Shown here piece by piece: positions 49,827 to 59,529 of a stretch of DNA of 64,000 bases; position 1 is the first letter of the stretch, and every line of letters begins with the position of its first letter. The translations under genes were made by a program, and so were the position numbers. Under the pieces are notes generated by a model. That model saw nothing but the letters and a program-made list of their open reading frames with translations. It had not been told where the DNA came from and ran no database searches. Source of the stretch: Hydrogenoanaerobacterium saccharovorans (lineage in GTDB: Bacteria; Bacillota; Clostridia; Oscillospirales; Ruminococcaceae); NCBI RefSeq assembly GCF_003814745.1, contig NZ_RKRD01000002.1, positions 124,001-188,000 of the forward strand. Direction: 5' to 3'.

Positions 49827-51130
49827 TTGCTGATTACCTCCAAAATAGAATTTGCGTCGTAAAGCTCGGTTAAAATACAGATGCTGCCCTTGGTTTCATC
49901 AACCACAGGCTTGATATTTGTCACTTCACGCTCAACCTTAATAGCCTCATCGGCAAAGCCGGCAAGCTTTAAGCGCACGGCAAGGTCGTAAGCGCGCGGG
50001 CCGGTACATACCACAGAGTGCACTTTGCCCAGCAGGCGTTCAAAGCTGATATCATAAAGCCATGTGGTGTCGCGATGGCCGGTGTGGTTGATGTTGTTTA
50101 CCAGTGCCACCACGGTTTTTTCACCCGGCAGCTCTAATACATAGCTGATGGACTGGTCGAACGATACAGGGTTTTGGTTTTTGGACAGAATCATAATGGC
50201 GGTTCTGTCGCCCACTTTAAATTCATCGTAACGCTGTTTCATTACACGAAAACGCGAAACTGACGCACATACTTTATTGATATCCAACCCCATTTCGCAG
50301 CATGCAGCCACAGCGGCTGTCATATTCAAAAGGTTAAACGGCGGGCGGTAATCGGTGCACACCGAAATGCCGTTTATCTTGAATTCGCCGCTTGCAAAAT
50401 CTACGTTTGTGGCAAAATATTTAGCCTCAGGGGTTTGGTAACCGCACGCAAGGCAAGTAAACTGCCCGATGTGATTGTAATGAAAAAAGTCATAACGCAT
50501 TCTGCCAAAACATTTGGGGCAAACTTTTGCGTCGTGGGTGATGTTGGGGCAGTCAAAGGTAGATTGCGGGGTTCTGTCCATCCCATAGTAAACGCGCTCG
50601 TTTTGGGGCGCGAGGTTGCCGCTGATCGGGTCGTTCGCGTTGAGTATCAGCTTTACCGAGGGCTTAATTGCTTCGTGCAGTTTTTCGATGATGACATCGA
50701 TGTTGCCGTTGCGGGTAAGCTGGTCGCGGAACAAATTGGTACACAAAAGATAATCGGGTGAAAAAAACTTAAAAATAAGGCGGGAGAAACGCTCATCCAC
50801 CTCAAGCACGACAAAGTCTTCAGATATAACACCGCCAAAGCTCGATGCAGTAAGCAAAGTGGTTGCCACACCGCCTGTGAGGTTGCTGCCTTTTGCGTTG
50901 TTGGCAACCTTGTAGCCTTGGTCGGTGAGGATGTGTGCCAGCATATTGGCTGTGGTTGTTTTGCCGTTGCTGCCCGTAACGGCTATCACCTTGCCTTTAA
51001 ACTGAAATCTGCCCATCATATCGGGGCAAATTTTCATTGCAAATTCGCCGGGGAGATTGGTAGCTTTGCCCACATATTTGCCTAGGAAATGTATCAGCTT
51101 GCCAACCAGTAAAGCCAGTTTGAATCTCAT
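49823..51130 (-). CDS. murT: MurT-type Mur ligase (lipid II isoglutaminyl synthase subunit)
   Basis: A 435-residue Mur ligase homologue. ATP-binding loop VIAVTGSNGKTTTANMLAHIL, a zinc ribbon with CPKCFGRM and CLACGYQ inserted in the central domain, and the C-terminal DUF1727 domain with MILSKNQNPVSFDQSI. It converts the D-Glu of lipid II to D-isoglutamine with GatD. ATG 51130 matches the family N-terminus (MRFKLALLVGKL), with GGAG upstream. First gene of the murT-gatD-HAD operon. Confidence 0.92.
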   Translation of the reverse strand: MRFKLALLVGKLIHFLGKYVGKATNLPGEFAMKICPDMMGRFQFKGKVIAVTGSNGKTTTANMLAHILTDQGYKVANNAKGSNLTGGVATTLLTASSFGGVISEDFVVLEVDERFSRLIFKFFSPDYLLCTNLFRDQLTRNGNIDVIIEKLHEAIKPSVKLILNANDPISGNLAPQNERVYYGMDRTPQSTFDCPNITHDAKVCPKCFGRMRYDFFHYNHIGQFTCLACGYQTPEAKYFATNVDFASGEFKINGISVCTDYRPPFNLLNMTAAVAACCEMGLDINKVCASVSRFRVMKQRYDEFKVGDRTAIMILSKNQNPVSFDQSISYVLELPGEKTVVALVNNINHTGHRDTTWLYDISFERLLGKVHSVVCTGPRAYDLAVRLKLAGFADEAIKVEREVTNIKPVVDETKGSICILTELYDANSILEVISK

Positions 51131-51326
51131 AGTATGTCCACTCCGAATCAGGCGGAGAAAGCTTGTCTCCGTCCGTAATTTATACCGTTTATTATAGCAC
51201 ATTATGGGCATGCACAAAAGCTTGAAAGGTAAAATTCACAAAAATGTAACTGTATCATTTATTTTGTCGATAAAATAGAGTTTGGTTTTGTCAAAATTAT
51301 TTTGTATCAATAATTGGTTCTATAAC

Positions 51327-51359
51327 AAAAAGCAGAAAGCGAATAGCTCTCTGCTTTTT
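51327..51359. terminator. Terminator after the DUF3267 gene
   Basis: AAAAAGCAGA pairs with TCTGCTTTTT over a 13-base loop, followed by T on plus and A-run on the other side. Confidence 0.75.
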
Positions 51360-51379
51360 TAACCTAGCAAAATTATTCA

Positions 51380-51988
51380 TTATTTTGTAAATGCAACAAA
51401 ACCGCATTCGGTAGGATGATCGATAATACAAGCCTTGCGGTATTTCAGCAGCATCAGCGCAATGGTTGTGTCACCGCCGGCGGCAAGGATGTTAAACAAA
51501 CTGAGCGTAAGTAACAGGAGATTGCCTCGAACATACGCAACGCCGAACCATACAATGCCCAAGATGAAAAACGGCATCAGCCCGCCCAGCAAATAGCTTT
51601 TAAAATTCAGCGGTTCTTTGCAGGTGCAATAAGGGGTGAGTGAGCGCCACATAAAGCCTAAGTGGATGCTTTTCCAACCATCTTTGCAAAAAAGCGCCCA
51701 TGTTAAGCCGTGCAGCAGTTCATGCACAAATATGCAGATTAATGAAATTGTCAAAAAAACCAAAGGTGCCCATATGGTAAATGTAAAACTGGTTACCTTC
51801 CATTTTAGCATATATAAAAAGAAGCAAACAAATGCAACAGGGCCTGCCGTAACTAAAGCCATAACATTTGCTTTTAGCACCGAAATGGTTTTGTTGTGTT
51901 TAGTATAACCTTGCAGCAGCATTTCGTTGCATACCTTATTATATTGCTCGATTCTAATTTGTTCTTCGCGATTTTTTTGTTTTGACAT
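51380..51988 (-). CDS. DUF3267 family membrane metalloprotease-like protein
   Basis: A 202-residue membrane protein with about four to five helices. It has a zinc-protease motif FVHELLHGLTWA (HExxH) in the membrane part and TPYCTCKEPLNFKSYLLGGLMP after it, as in DUF3267 putative zincins. Activity unproven. ATG 51988 is chosen; the open frame to 52219 would overlap aroK and has no better signal. It follows aroK on the same strand with an 88-bp gap. Confidence 0.8.
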   Translation of the reverse strand: MSKQKNREEQIRIEQYNKVCNEMLLQGYTKHNKTISVLKANVMALVTAGPVAFVCFFLYMLKWKVTSFTFTIWAPLVFLTISLICIFVHELLHGLTWALFCKDGWKSIHLGFMWRSLTPYCTCKEPLNFKSYLLGGLMPFFILGIVWFGVAYVRGNLLLLTLSLFNILAAGGDTTIALMLLKYRKACIIDHPTECGFVAFTK

Positions 51989-52076
51989 ATGGAATACCTT
52001 TTCTTTACTAAAAATTGAATTAAAATTACGCTGCATTGCAAAGTTTTCAACATAGTGCAGTGCTCTTTGTTGAAAA

Positions 52077-52577
52077 CTAAAGCAGCGAGTGGATAATTGC
52101 CTTTGCGGCATCTTTAGGGGTGTGCTGGTTAAAAACCTCAATATTGCAGATGTTTCGATATACAGGCAAACGTTGATTGTACAATTCTTCCAGTTCATCA
52201 CGGGTGCACCTTTGCACAATCGGGCGGTCGCTGTTTTTAATGCGGTCGTAACAAAGGTGAAATTCGCTGTTCACAAACACAATTGTGCCGCTTTGCTGTG
52301 CAAGCTGCACATTGCGCTCGCGCATCAATGCACCGCCGCCGGTTGCAAGTACCTGCCCTTCTCCCCTGCACAGCTCGGCAAGCACTTTTGTCTCCAATTC
52401 TCGAAAGCCTTCTTCCCCTCGTTCTGCAAATATCTCAGGGATAGACATACCGGTTACAAACTCAATTCGCTCGTCCATATCTACAAAATCGTAGAAGATA
52501 CGCGATGCAAGCTCTTTGCCCACCGTTGTTTTACCGCAGCCCATAAAGCCGCAGAGGATAATGTTTTTTCGCTGCAT
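52077..52577 (-). CDS. aroK: Shikimate kinase
   Basis: Phosphorylates shikimate in aromatic amino acid synthesis; 166 residues. Walker A GFMGCGKTTVGKELA, the shikimate-binding DMDERIE, and GGGALM match the family, and R-rich lid residues follow in RPIVQRCTRDELEELYNQR. ATG 52577 after GGAGG. It lies 24 bp downstream of aroE in the same operon. Confidence 0.95.
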   Translation of the reverse strand: MQRKNIILCGFMGCGKTTVGKELASRIFYDFVDMDERIEFVTGMSIPEIFAERGEEGFRELETKVLAELCRGEGQVLATGGGALMRERNVQLAQQSGTIVFVNSEFHLCYDRIKNSDRPIVQRCTRDELEELYNQRLPVYRNICNIEVFNQHTPKDAAKAIIHSLL

Positions 52578-52601
52578 GGTTAATCCTCCAGCCAAAGGCA
52601 C

Positions 52602-53456
52602 TTACTGTGCACTGAATTTTTTATCAACCGTTTGAGCCATCTCGTTGATAAGCGCATGAATATCATTTGCGTCATAATCTGCGTTATCCCAAATTTGATG
52701 AGCCTTTACCGCCTGCCATACCAGCATTGCCATGCCGCCCGCAACTTTGCACCCTGCCTTTTTGGCTTCGTGCATCAGTTTGGTAACGGTAGGGTTGTAG
52801 ACAGAGTCGAACACATATTCGCATTGGGGAAGCAGGGCGGCATCAACCGCCATCGTGTCTACTTTAGGGTACATGCCTGCAGGAGTGGCATTGATCAGCA
52901 GATGATAGCTCTCGCTTTGCAAATGCAGTTTGGCAATATCTGCAATACGCACCTGTGCGTTGGGGTTTTGCGCCCGGATATCGGACTGTACGCGCCGGGC
53001 AAGTTCTATTCCGCTTTCGCGCACTGCAATGGTAACCTGTGCGCCGCAGAGTGCCGACTCAATGGCGAACATTCTGCCCACACCCCCTGCACCAAGTACA
53101 CACACACTGCCTGAAAGGGATGCCCCCATTTGCTCAATCGATTTGCGAAAACCATAGCAATCGGTGTTGTAGCCAATGTATTTACTGCCGCAGCTTACCA
53201 CATTCAGTGCCTTGTAACGTTTTGCGGTTTCATCCAGTTCATCCATGTACGCCAAAAGCTCTACCTTATGGGGGATGGTAACATTAAACCCCGCAAGGGC
53301 TTTGAGCATAGGCATTTTAGTCTCCAGCTCTTCGGGTGGGATTTCGTAAATATCGTAGTCACCGTCGTGTCCGCTCAATTCAAACAATCTTTTATGGATG
53401 GGCGGCGACATGGTATGCCCCAGAGGGTAACCGAGAATGCCGAATTTTTTTGTCAT
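52602..53456 (-). CDS. aroE: Shikimate dehydrogenase
   Basis: NADP-dependent reduction of 3-dehydroshikimate; 284 residues. LGYPLGHTMSPPIHKRLF and FNVTIPHKVELL hold the substrate Ser and catalytic Lys, and VLGAGGVGRMFAIESA is the nucleotide site. NATPAGMYP is near the C-terminal third. The only other pathway gene here is aroK. Confidence 0.95.
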   Translation of the reverse strand: MTKKFGILGYPLGHTMSPPIHKRLFELSGHDGDYDIYEIPPEELETKMPMLKALAGFNVTIPHKVELLAYMDELDETAKRYKALNVVSCGSKYIGYNTDCYGFRKSIEQMGASLSGSVCVLGAGGVGRMFAIESALCGAQVTIAVRESGIELARRVQSDIRAQNPNAQVRIADIAKLHLQSESYHLLINATPAGMYPKVDTMAVDAALLPQCEYVFDSVYNPTVTKLMHEAKKAGCKVAGGMAMLVWQAVKAHQIWDNADYDANDIHALINEMAQTVDKKFSAQ

Positions 53457-53518
53457 GATATCTGCTCCAATCTGTAAGCACTGGTACTACTGGCAATTAA
53501 GAACCCTCCATAATAATA

Positions 53519-54442
53519 TTACAACAGTTCAAAAGCTTTTTCCAGTGCTTTGGGGCTGTCAATATTTGCTGCGGTACACCCTTTTATTGTCTTTTTCACC
53601 AAGCCTGTCAATACTTTGCTTGGTCCAAGCTCCAGATAGGTGCTTATTCCCGCCGCCTGCATCGCGTTTAGTTCATCCACAAAGCGTACGGGCGAAACCA
53701 TTTGTTTTGCCAAATAATCGGGCAGGTTCGAAAAATCGGTACTTTCGCTGCCGGTTACATTGCAGAAAAATCTTGCCGAAGGGGTATGGTTATAGTCTAG
53801 CGTAAGCAAGCTTTCGCGCATGCGGTCGGCGGCATCTTTGAGCTTTTCGGTGTGGAACGGTACTTTTACGCCAAGCTGAATTGCCTTTGCGCCCTGCGCC
53901 TGTAAAAGCTCTGCAGCGGCTGCAGCGGCACTTGCATCACCCGAAATAACGGTTTGAGCGGGCGAATTGTAGTTGACGGCAAGCACAAAGCCGCCTGTTT
54001 TGGCGCATGCGGCTTCTACTGCGGCAGCATCGCACCCCAAGATAGCGTACATTGCACCGTTTAAGCTGCGCCCTGTCTCCTCCATATACTGCGAACGCCA
54101 TTTCAGTGCGGTAAAGCCTTGTTCAAGGCTGAACACACCGCAAGCGGTAAGTGCCGCCATCTCGCCCAAAGAATGCCCCGCAAATGCCGCGGGTTGCGGC
54201 AACCTGGTTTTTACAACTTCGTATACACCCATCGACATGGCATAGATAAGGCGGTGAGATATTGCCGTACCGCTGATTTCTTCCATCGTGCCTTCGAACG
54301 ACATTTTGGGTACATCAAAACCGAACATGTCGCTTGCGCATTCGTAAATGCGGCGGAACTCAGGGTATTGTGCGTACATCTCTTTGCCCATTCCGACAGA
54401 TTGCGAGCCGGTACCACTGAATAAAAATGCTATATTGTTCAT
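53519..54442 (-). CDS. fabD: Malonyl-CoA:ACP transacylase
   Basis: Loads malonyl groups on ACP; 307 residues. FLFSGTGSQSVGMGKEMY at the N-terminus, active Ser in FAGHSLGEMAAL, and the catalytic His in KVPFHTEKL. ATG 54442 follows AAAGGA; the open frame to 54514 has no signal. It is on minus, divergent from the rest of the fab cluster and upstream of aroE-aroK, whereas in most clostridia fabD lies inside the fab operon. Confidence 0.94.
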   Translation of the reverse strand: MNNIAFLFSGTGSQSVGMGKEMYAQYPEFRRIYECASDMFGFDVPKMSFEGTMEEISGTAISHRLIYAMSMGVYEVVKTRLPQPAAFAGHSLGEMAALTACGVFSLEQGFTALKWRSQYMEETGRSLNGAMYAILGCDAAAVEAACAKTGGFVLAVNYNSPAQTVISGDASAAAAAAELLQAQGAKAIQLGVKVPFHTEKLKDAADRMRESLLTLDYNHTPSARFFCNVTGSESTDFSNLPDYLAKQMVSPVRFVDELNAMQAAGISTYLELGPSKVLTGLVKKTIKGCTAANIDSPKALEKAFELL

Positions 54443-54524
54443 ATTGTTTGTCCTTTCATCGGGTTTAAACAATTGGTAAATTGCTTCCATTAAGGATTGT
54501 TGCACATTTTTCACAAAAAATTTA

Positions 54525-54566
54525 TTGACAGCCAGGCGATTAAAAGTTATTATCTAAAATAGATAA
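54525..54566 (+). promoter_or_regulatory. fabH promoter with overlapping palindrome
   Basis: TTGACA (54525-54530), 17 bases, TATTAT (54548-54553). A perfect dyad TTATCTA-AAA-TAGATAA (54550-54566) overlaps the -10 element and the start site, the position of a repressor operator. Confidence 0.65.
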
Positions 54567-54639
54567 AGTGAAACAACTGTTACAAATTATTTGGTAATAG
54601 AATATCACTTTTAAAAGAATTTATCAAGGGGGAAGCGAA

Positions 54640-55635
54640 TTGAAGGGAATTAAGATTGTTGCTACCGGCAAGTATCTGCCCCGAAATATTGTAAGTAACA
54701 ATGACTTCTCGGAGATTGTAGAGACCTCCGACGAGTGGATCAGCCAAAGAACGGGTATGAAAAACCGCCACCTTACCAGCGGCGAACCAACATGGCTGAT
54801 GGGTGCGTTGGCGGCGAAAGATGCACTTGCCAGCGGCGGAATTGACCCGAAGGAAATCGACCTTATTTTGATGACGTCGGTTACAGCAGATTATATGACG
54901 CCCTCTGCCGCTTGTATTATACAGGCAAACATTGGTGCCCAAAACGCCATTTGCATGGATGTGAATGCGGCTTGTTCGGGCTTTGTGTATGCACTGGATA
55001 TGGCGCGGCGTTACCTTAATTTTGAAGACATCCGCCGTGTGCTGATTGTTTCGAGCGAAACGCTATCGAAAATCACCGATTACACCGACCGTGCCTCTTG
55101 CGTGCTGTTTGGTGATGCGGCAGGTGCCTGTGTGGTAGAAGCGGCAGATTCGATGTTTAGTTCCGACCTTGGGGCAGACGGTACCAAAGCACAGCTTTTG
55201 TACTGCAAAAACCCGTTAAAGATGAACAACCCGTTTATGAAACCTGAGTTGGTTCCCGAATACGAAGAGATCATCCACGCCGAAACAGATTATTTATATA
55301 TGGACGGACGTGAAGTATACAAATTTGCGATAAAGGCAATGCCCAAGGCGATTGAAGCGGCGTGCCAAAAGGCAGGCATTCAGGTGCAGGACATCGACCT
55401 TATCATTCCGCATCAGGCGAACATCCGCATTGTGGAGACTGCTGCAAAAACACTAGGCGTACCCATGGAAAAGATGTATGTAAACCTCGAAAAGTACGGC
55501 AACACCTCCAGCGCATGCATCCCCATGTGCTTGGATGAAATCAGCAAAAACGGTTTGCTCAAACGCGGTCAAACCGTTGCAGTGGTGGGTTTTGGCGCGG
55601 GCGTTACCTATGCGGCGGCAGTGTTTAAATGGTAG
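54640..55635 (+). CDS. fabH: 3-oxoacyl-ACP synthase III
   Basis: Condenses acetyl-CoA (or a branched primer) with malonyl-ACP to start fatty-acid synthesis; 331 residues. The catalytic triad is visible: Cys in DVNAACSGFVYAL, His in IIPHQANIRI and Asn in KYGNTSSAC. The start is TTG 54640 after AAGGGGGA. It heads the plus-strand fab-acc cluster. Confidence 0.96.
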   Translation: MKGIKIVATGKYLPRNIVSNNDFSEIVETSDEWISQRTGMKNRHLTSGEPTWLMGALAAKDALASGGIDPKEIDLILMTSVTADYMTPSAACIIQANIGAQNAICMDVNAACSGFVYALDMARRYLNFEDIRRVLIVSSETLSKITDYTDRASCVLFGDAAGACVVEAADSMFSSDLGADGTKAQLLYCKNPLKMNNPFMKPELVPEYEEIIHAETDYLYMDGREVYKFAIKAMPKAIEAACQKAGIQVQDIDLIIPHQANIRIVETAAKTLGVPMEKMYVNLEKYGNTSSACIPMCLDEISKNGLLKRGQTVAVVGFGAGVTYAAAVFKW

Positions 55636-55760
55636 CGGGCAACGCCCGCTTGTGAGCCGGAGACAGGTTAGCGGAAAAGGCAAGGTTGTAAATCACGAAG
55701 CCTTGGGGCACGATACCAAACAACAATCCATCAAATATGCAGTAGAGAGGATACGGACGA

Positions 55761-56942
55761 ATGATTGTAGAACCAAAGGTAAGAGGTTTCATCTGCACCA
55801 CCGCTCATGCAGCGGGTTGCAGAGAAAATGTGAAAAGGCAGATAGATTATGTAAAGTCACAGCCCAAAGTGGATGGTGCAAAAAAAGTGCTGGTCATCGG
55901 TGCATCTACCGGATATGGTCTTGCGTCCCGCATCAGTGCGGCATTTGGCTGCGGGGCAGCTACCATCGGCATTATTTTTGATAAAGAGGCAAACGGAAAT
56001 CGAACCGCAAGTGCAGGCTGGTACAACACTGCAGCGTTCGAAGAGTTTGCACAGCAGGATGGTATTTATGCAAAAACTATCAACGGCGATGCTTTTTCGC
56101 AAGAGATAAAAGACAAGACCATTGCACTGATAAAGAAAGACCTCGGCAAAGTGGACCTGATTGTGTACAGCCTTGCATCCCCGCGCAGAACCGATACAGA
56201 CGGCACGGTTTACTCTTCGGTGCTTAAAACCACAGGTGCGCCGTACACCAACAAAACCATCGATCTGCGCACCAACATGATTTCTGAAATCACCATCCCA
56301 AGTGCCACGGAAGAAGAAATTGCAGCAACGGTAAAAGTAATGGGCGGTGAGGACTGGAAAGACTGGATAACAGCGCTCAAAGCGGCAGATGTGATTGAGG
56401 ACGGCGCAATGACGGTTGCCTATTCGTATATCGGGCCCGCACTTACCCACCCAATGTACCTTAACGGTTCTATTGGTATGGCGAAAAAGCACCTTTATAA
56501 AACCGCCGATGGAATTAACAGCCAGATTGCCGGCGTAAAAGCTTATGTTTCGGTGAACAAGGCATTGGTAACACAATCCAGTTCTGCAATTCCGGTGGTT
56601 CCGCTGTACATTTCCATCTTGTATAAGGTGATGAAAGCAAAGGGCACCCATGAAGGATGTATTGAGCAGATGTATCGCCTGCTGCATGAAAGGCTTTATG
56701 CACCACAGCTTGCGGTAGACGAACAGGGGCTTATCCGCATTGATGATTGGGAGATGCGCCAGGATGTGCAGGATGAAGTAACCGTATTGTGGCAGAGTAT
56801 CTGCGACGAAAATGTTAAATTACATGCCGATATTGACGGCTACTGGGAAGATTTTTATCAGATGTTCGGTTTTCACTTCCCGAACATCTGTTACAGCGAT
56901 GAGATTGAAATCGATGTGAAAATCCCCAGCATAAACGAGTGA
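55761..56942 (+). CDS. fabV: Trans-2-enoyl-ACP/CoA reductase, FabV type
   Basis: Final reduction step of elongation, or crotonyl-CoA reduction; 393 residues. IGASTGYGLASRISAAF is the nucleotide loop, and the Tyr and Lys of the active site lie in YSYIGPALTHPMYLNGS and IGMAKKHL. FabV/TER enzymes replace the usual FabK or FabI and resist triclosan. Its place inside the fab operon favours a role in lipid synthesis over butyrate formation, although these enzymes can do either. Confidence 0.93.
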   Translation: MIVEPKVRGFICTTAHAAGCRENVKRQIDYVKSQPKVDGAKKVLVIGASTGYGLASRISAAFGCGAATIGIIFDKEANGNRTASAGWYNTAAFEEFAQQDGIYAKTINGDAFSQEIKDKTIALIKKDLGKVDLIVYSLASPRRTDTDGTVYSSVLKTTGAPYTNKTIDLRTNMISEITIPSATEEEIAATVKVMGGEDWKDWITALKAADVIEDGAMTVAYSYIGPALTHPMYLNGSIGMAKKHLYKTADGINSQIAGVKAYVSVNKALVTQSSSAIPVVPLYISILYKVMKAKGTHEGCIEQMYRLLHERLYAPQLAVDEQGLIRIDDWEMRQDVQDEVTVLWQSICDENVKLHADIDGYWEDFYQMFGFHFPNICYSDEIEIDVKIPSINE

Positions 56943-56970
56943 TTGAATACTATAACAAGGGGTGTCTGTA

Positions 56971-57699
56971 ATGGCTAGAACAGCATTGATAACCGGTTCT
57001 GCAACCGGTATTGGCAAGGCAGTTGCTTTAAAGCTTGCCTCGCAGGGCTACAACATTGCGGTAAATTCGCTTAACGAATCAGGCGAACAAACCGCGAAAG
57101 AATGCAGAGAATTAGGCGTTGAAAGCGAAAACTTTATTGCCGACGTTACAAATTTTGAACAGTGCGCCGAGATGGTAAAAGCCGTTGTCAAGCGTTTTGG
57201 CAGTTTGGACGTACTTGTAAACAACGCGGGAATTACAAAAGACGGGCTGCTGCCCCGCATGAGCGAAGAAAATTTTGATGCGGTAATCAACGTCAACCTC
57301 AAAGGGGTGTTTAATATGTGCCGCCACGCAAGCGGCGTGATGATTAAACAGCGCGGCGGCAGAATCATCAACGTCAGCTCGGTGGCGGGCGTTTACGGCA
57401 ATGCAGGGCAGTTCAACTACTCTGCATCCAAAGCAGGTGTTGTTGGTATGACCAAAACTGCGGCAAAAGAGCTGGGCGGCAGAGGGATTACCGTTAACGC
57501 AGTTGCACCCGGTTTTATACAAACTGCCATGACCGATGTATTGCCCGAGAAAACCAAAGAAATGATGCTTGAGCAGATTGCCTTGGGGCGGTTTGGCAAG
57601 CCGGAAGATGTTGCCGCGGCAATTGCATTTTTTGCAAGTGAAGAAGCAGGCTACATTACCGGGCAGGTGCTTGTGATCGACGGCTGCATCAGAATGTAA
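56971..57699 (+). CDS. fabG: 3-oxoacyl-ACP reductase
   Basis: NADPH-dependent ketoreductase of the SDR fold, 242 residues. TGSATGIGKAVALKLA is the cofactor loop, NNAGITKDGLL follows, and catalytic Ser, Tyr and Lys are in INVSSVAGVYGN and YSASKAG. It starts at ATG 56971 after AAGGGG; the frame is open a further nine bases upstream. Confidence 0.96.
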   Translation: MARTALITGSATGIGKAVALKLASQGYNIAVNSLNESGEQTAKECRELGVESENFIADVTNFEQCAEMVKAVVKRFGSLDVLVNNAGITKDGLLPRMSEENFDAVINVNLKGVFNMCRHASGVMIKQRGGRIINVSSVAGVYGNAGQFNYSASKAGVVGMTKTAAKELGGRGITVNAVAPGFIQTAMTDVLPEKTKEMMLEQIALGRFGKPEDVAAAIAFFASEEAGYITGQVLVIDGCIRM

Positions 57700-57800
57700 C
57701 CCATCGATTGGCAGGCAGTATTAACAGCATGCAAAACAGATGACGTAAGGTAAGAATAGATAACCCGCAAACCGATTGAAAGTTACGGAGGTTAGAATAG

Positions 57801-59042
57801 ATGAAAAGAGTGGTTATTACAGGAGCGGGGGTGCTTTCCCCTGTCGGCAACTCAGTTGAAGAGTTCTGGGGCTCGCTAAAGGCGGGCAAACATGGCATAT
57901 CCGAGATAACAGGATATAAAAGTACAACCCTTACCACCAAACTGGCGGCAGAGATTAAAAATTTTGACCCCACCGAGTTTGGTATCGACAAAAAAAGTGC
58001 CCGCCGTATGGACCGTTACTGCCAGTTTGCGGTTGCGGCATCCAAAATGGCTGTAAAAGATGCGGGTACAACGTTTGAAGACCTCGACCCGTTTCGTGTA
58101 GGTGTCATTATCGGCAGCGGCATCGGCGGGCTGAACAGCATCGATGAAGAGCACACAAAGTACCTCCAAAAGGGCGCAAACCGCATTTCGGTATTTTTTA
58201 TCCCGATGATGATTTCTAATATGGCGGCAGGTACGGTTGCGATGGAATATGGCTTTAAAGGAGTAAACTTTTGTGCTGTAACAGCCTGTGCATCGGGTGC
58301 GCACGCCATTGGTGAGGCATACCGCAACATCAAGCACGGGTATCTTGATGCAGCAATTACAGGCGGTGCCGAGGCAGCAATTTGCGAATTTGGTATGGGC
58401 GGTTTTGAAAATATGGGTGCTCTTTGCACCGCAACCGACCCCGACCGTGCCTCTATTCCGTTTGACAAAGAGCGCAACGGCTTTGTTATGGGCGAGGGCG
58501 CAGGTATTTTGGTACTGGAAGAATACGAGCACGCGGTAAAACGCGGTGCAAAAATATACGCTGAAATTGTGGGCTACGGTGCAACCGCAGATGCGTACCA
58601 TATCACCAGCCCCGACCCGGCTGCACAAGGCCCTATGATTGCGATGAAACTTGCCGTGGATGAGGCGGGAATTGCACCCGACAAGGTAGGTTACATCAAT
58701 GCACACGGCACCTCCACCGGCCCCAATGATTCCTGCGAAACCAAGGCAATCAAACTGCTGATGGGTGAGGCGGCAAACAAAGTAGCAGTCAGCTCCACCA
58801 AAAGCATGACAGGGCACCTGTTGGGTGCAGCGGGTGGCGTTGAGGCAATTGCATCTGCTTTGGCACTGAAAGAAGGCATTCTGCCCCCAACCATCGGTTA
58901 TAAAGTACCCGATGAGGAATGCGACCTCGATTATATCACCGAGGGTGCAAGGGCATCTGAGGTACATTATGCGCTTTCCAACTCGCTGGGTTTCGGCGGG
59001 CACAATGCATCCCTTTGTTTTAAAAAGTATATTGCGGAATAA
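57801..59042 (+). CDS. fabF: 3-oxoacyl-ACP synthase II
   Basis: Elongating condensing enzyme, 413 residues. VITGAGVLSPVGNSVEEFW at the start, catalytic Cys in TACASGAHAIGEA, His in NAHGTSTGPNDS and His in MTGHLLGAAGG. GGAGG precedes ATG. A long open frame on the opposite strand here is a shadow. Confidence 0.97.
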   Translation: MKRVVITGAGVLSPVGNSVEEFWGSLKAGKHGISEITGYKSTTLTTKLAAEIKNFDPTEFGIDKKSARRMDRYCQFAVAASKMAVKDAGTTFEDLDPFRVGVIIGSGIGGLNSIDEEHTKYLQKGANRISVFFIPMMISNMAAGTVAMEYGFKGVNFCAVTACASGAHAIGEAYRNIKHGYLDAAITGGAEAAICEFGMGGFENMGALCTATDPDRASIPFDKERNGFVMGEGAGILVLEEYEHAVKRGAKIYAEIVGYGATADAYHITSPDPAAQGPMIAMKLAVDEAGIAPDKVGYINAHGTSTGPNDSCETKAIKLLMGEAANKVAVSSTKSMTGHLLGAAGGVEAIASALALKEGILPPTIGYKVPDEECDLDYITEGARASEVHYALSNSLGFGGHNASLCFKKYIAE

Positions 59043-59060
59043 GCGGAATGAGAGGTTATT

Positions 59061-59519
59061 ATGGCGTATACAACAAAAGAAATCATTGAACTGATGGAAA
59101 AAGCAGCACAGTTGGGTGTGAGTGTTGAGGTTACCGGCAGTGATTTTACCGTTAAAATCGACGGCAAAGCAGAACATATTTATGCCGTACCCTCTGCAGA
59201 GCTGCCGCAAGCAGCGCCTGCTTCTACCAATATTCAGGCAACGGTAATCAATCCCGCACCCGAGCTGACAAAAGCAGAAGAAAACGGCATCGTTGTAAAA
59301 TCTCCCATTGTGGGAACCTACTATTCATCCCCTGCGCCGGACAAAGACGCATTTATTACGGTAGGCAAAACCGTAAAAAAAGGGGATGTGCTGTTCATTA
59401 TCGAATCGATGAAGCTGATGAACGAGGTAACAAGCGAGTACAACGGTGTGGTAAAAGAAATATTGGTAGGCAACGGGCAGGCGGTCGAATTCGGCCAGCC
59501 GATCCTTGTCTTGGAATAG
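59061..59519 (+). CDS. accB: Biotin carboxyl carrier protein of acetyl-CoA carboxylase
   Basis: Carries the biotin of acetyl-CoA carboxylase, 152 residues. An N-terminal helix pair, an Ala/Pro-rich linker (about 55-75), and a C-terminal biotinyl domain with the biotinylated Lys in IESMKLMNEV. Starts 18 bp after fabF. Confidence 0.96.
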   Translation: MAYTTKEIIELMEKAAQLGVSVEVTGSDFTVKIDGKAEHIYAVPSAELPQAAPASTNIQATVINPAPELTKAEENGIVVKSPIVGTYYSSPAPDKDAFITVGKTVKKGDVLFIIESMKLMNEVTSEYNGVVKEILVGNGQAVEFGQPILVLE

Positions 59520-59529
59520 GAGAAAAAGG

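Noticed and set aside
57876..59210. 444-residue open frame on minus
   Set aside because: Shadow of fabF and accB on the other strand; Cys- and His-rich translation, no ribosome binding site, no family resemblance.
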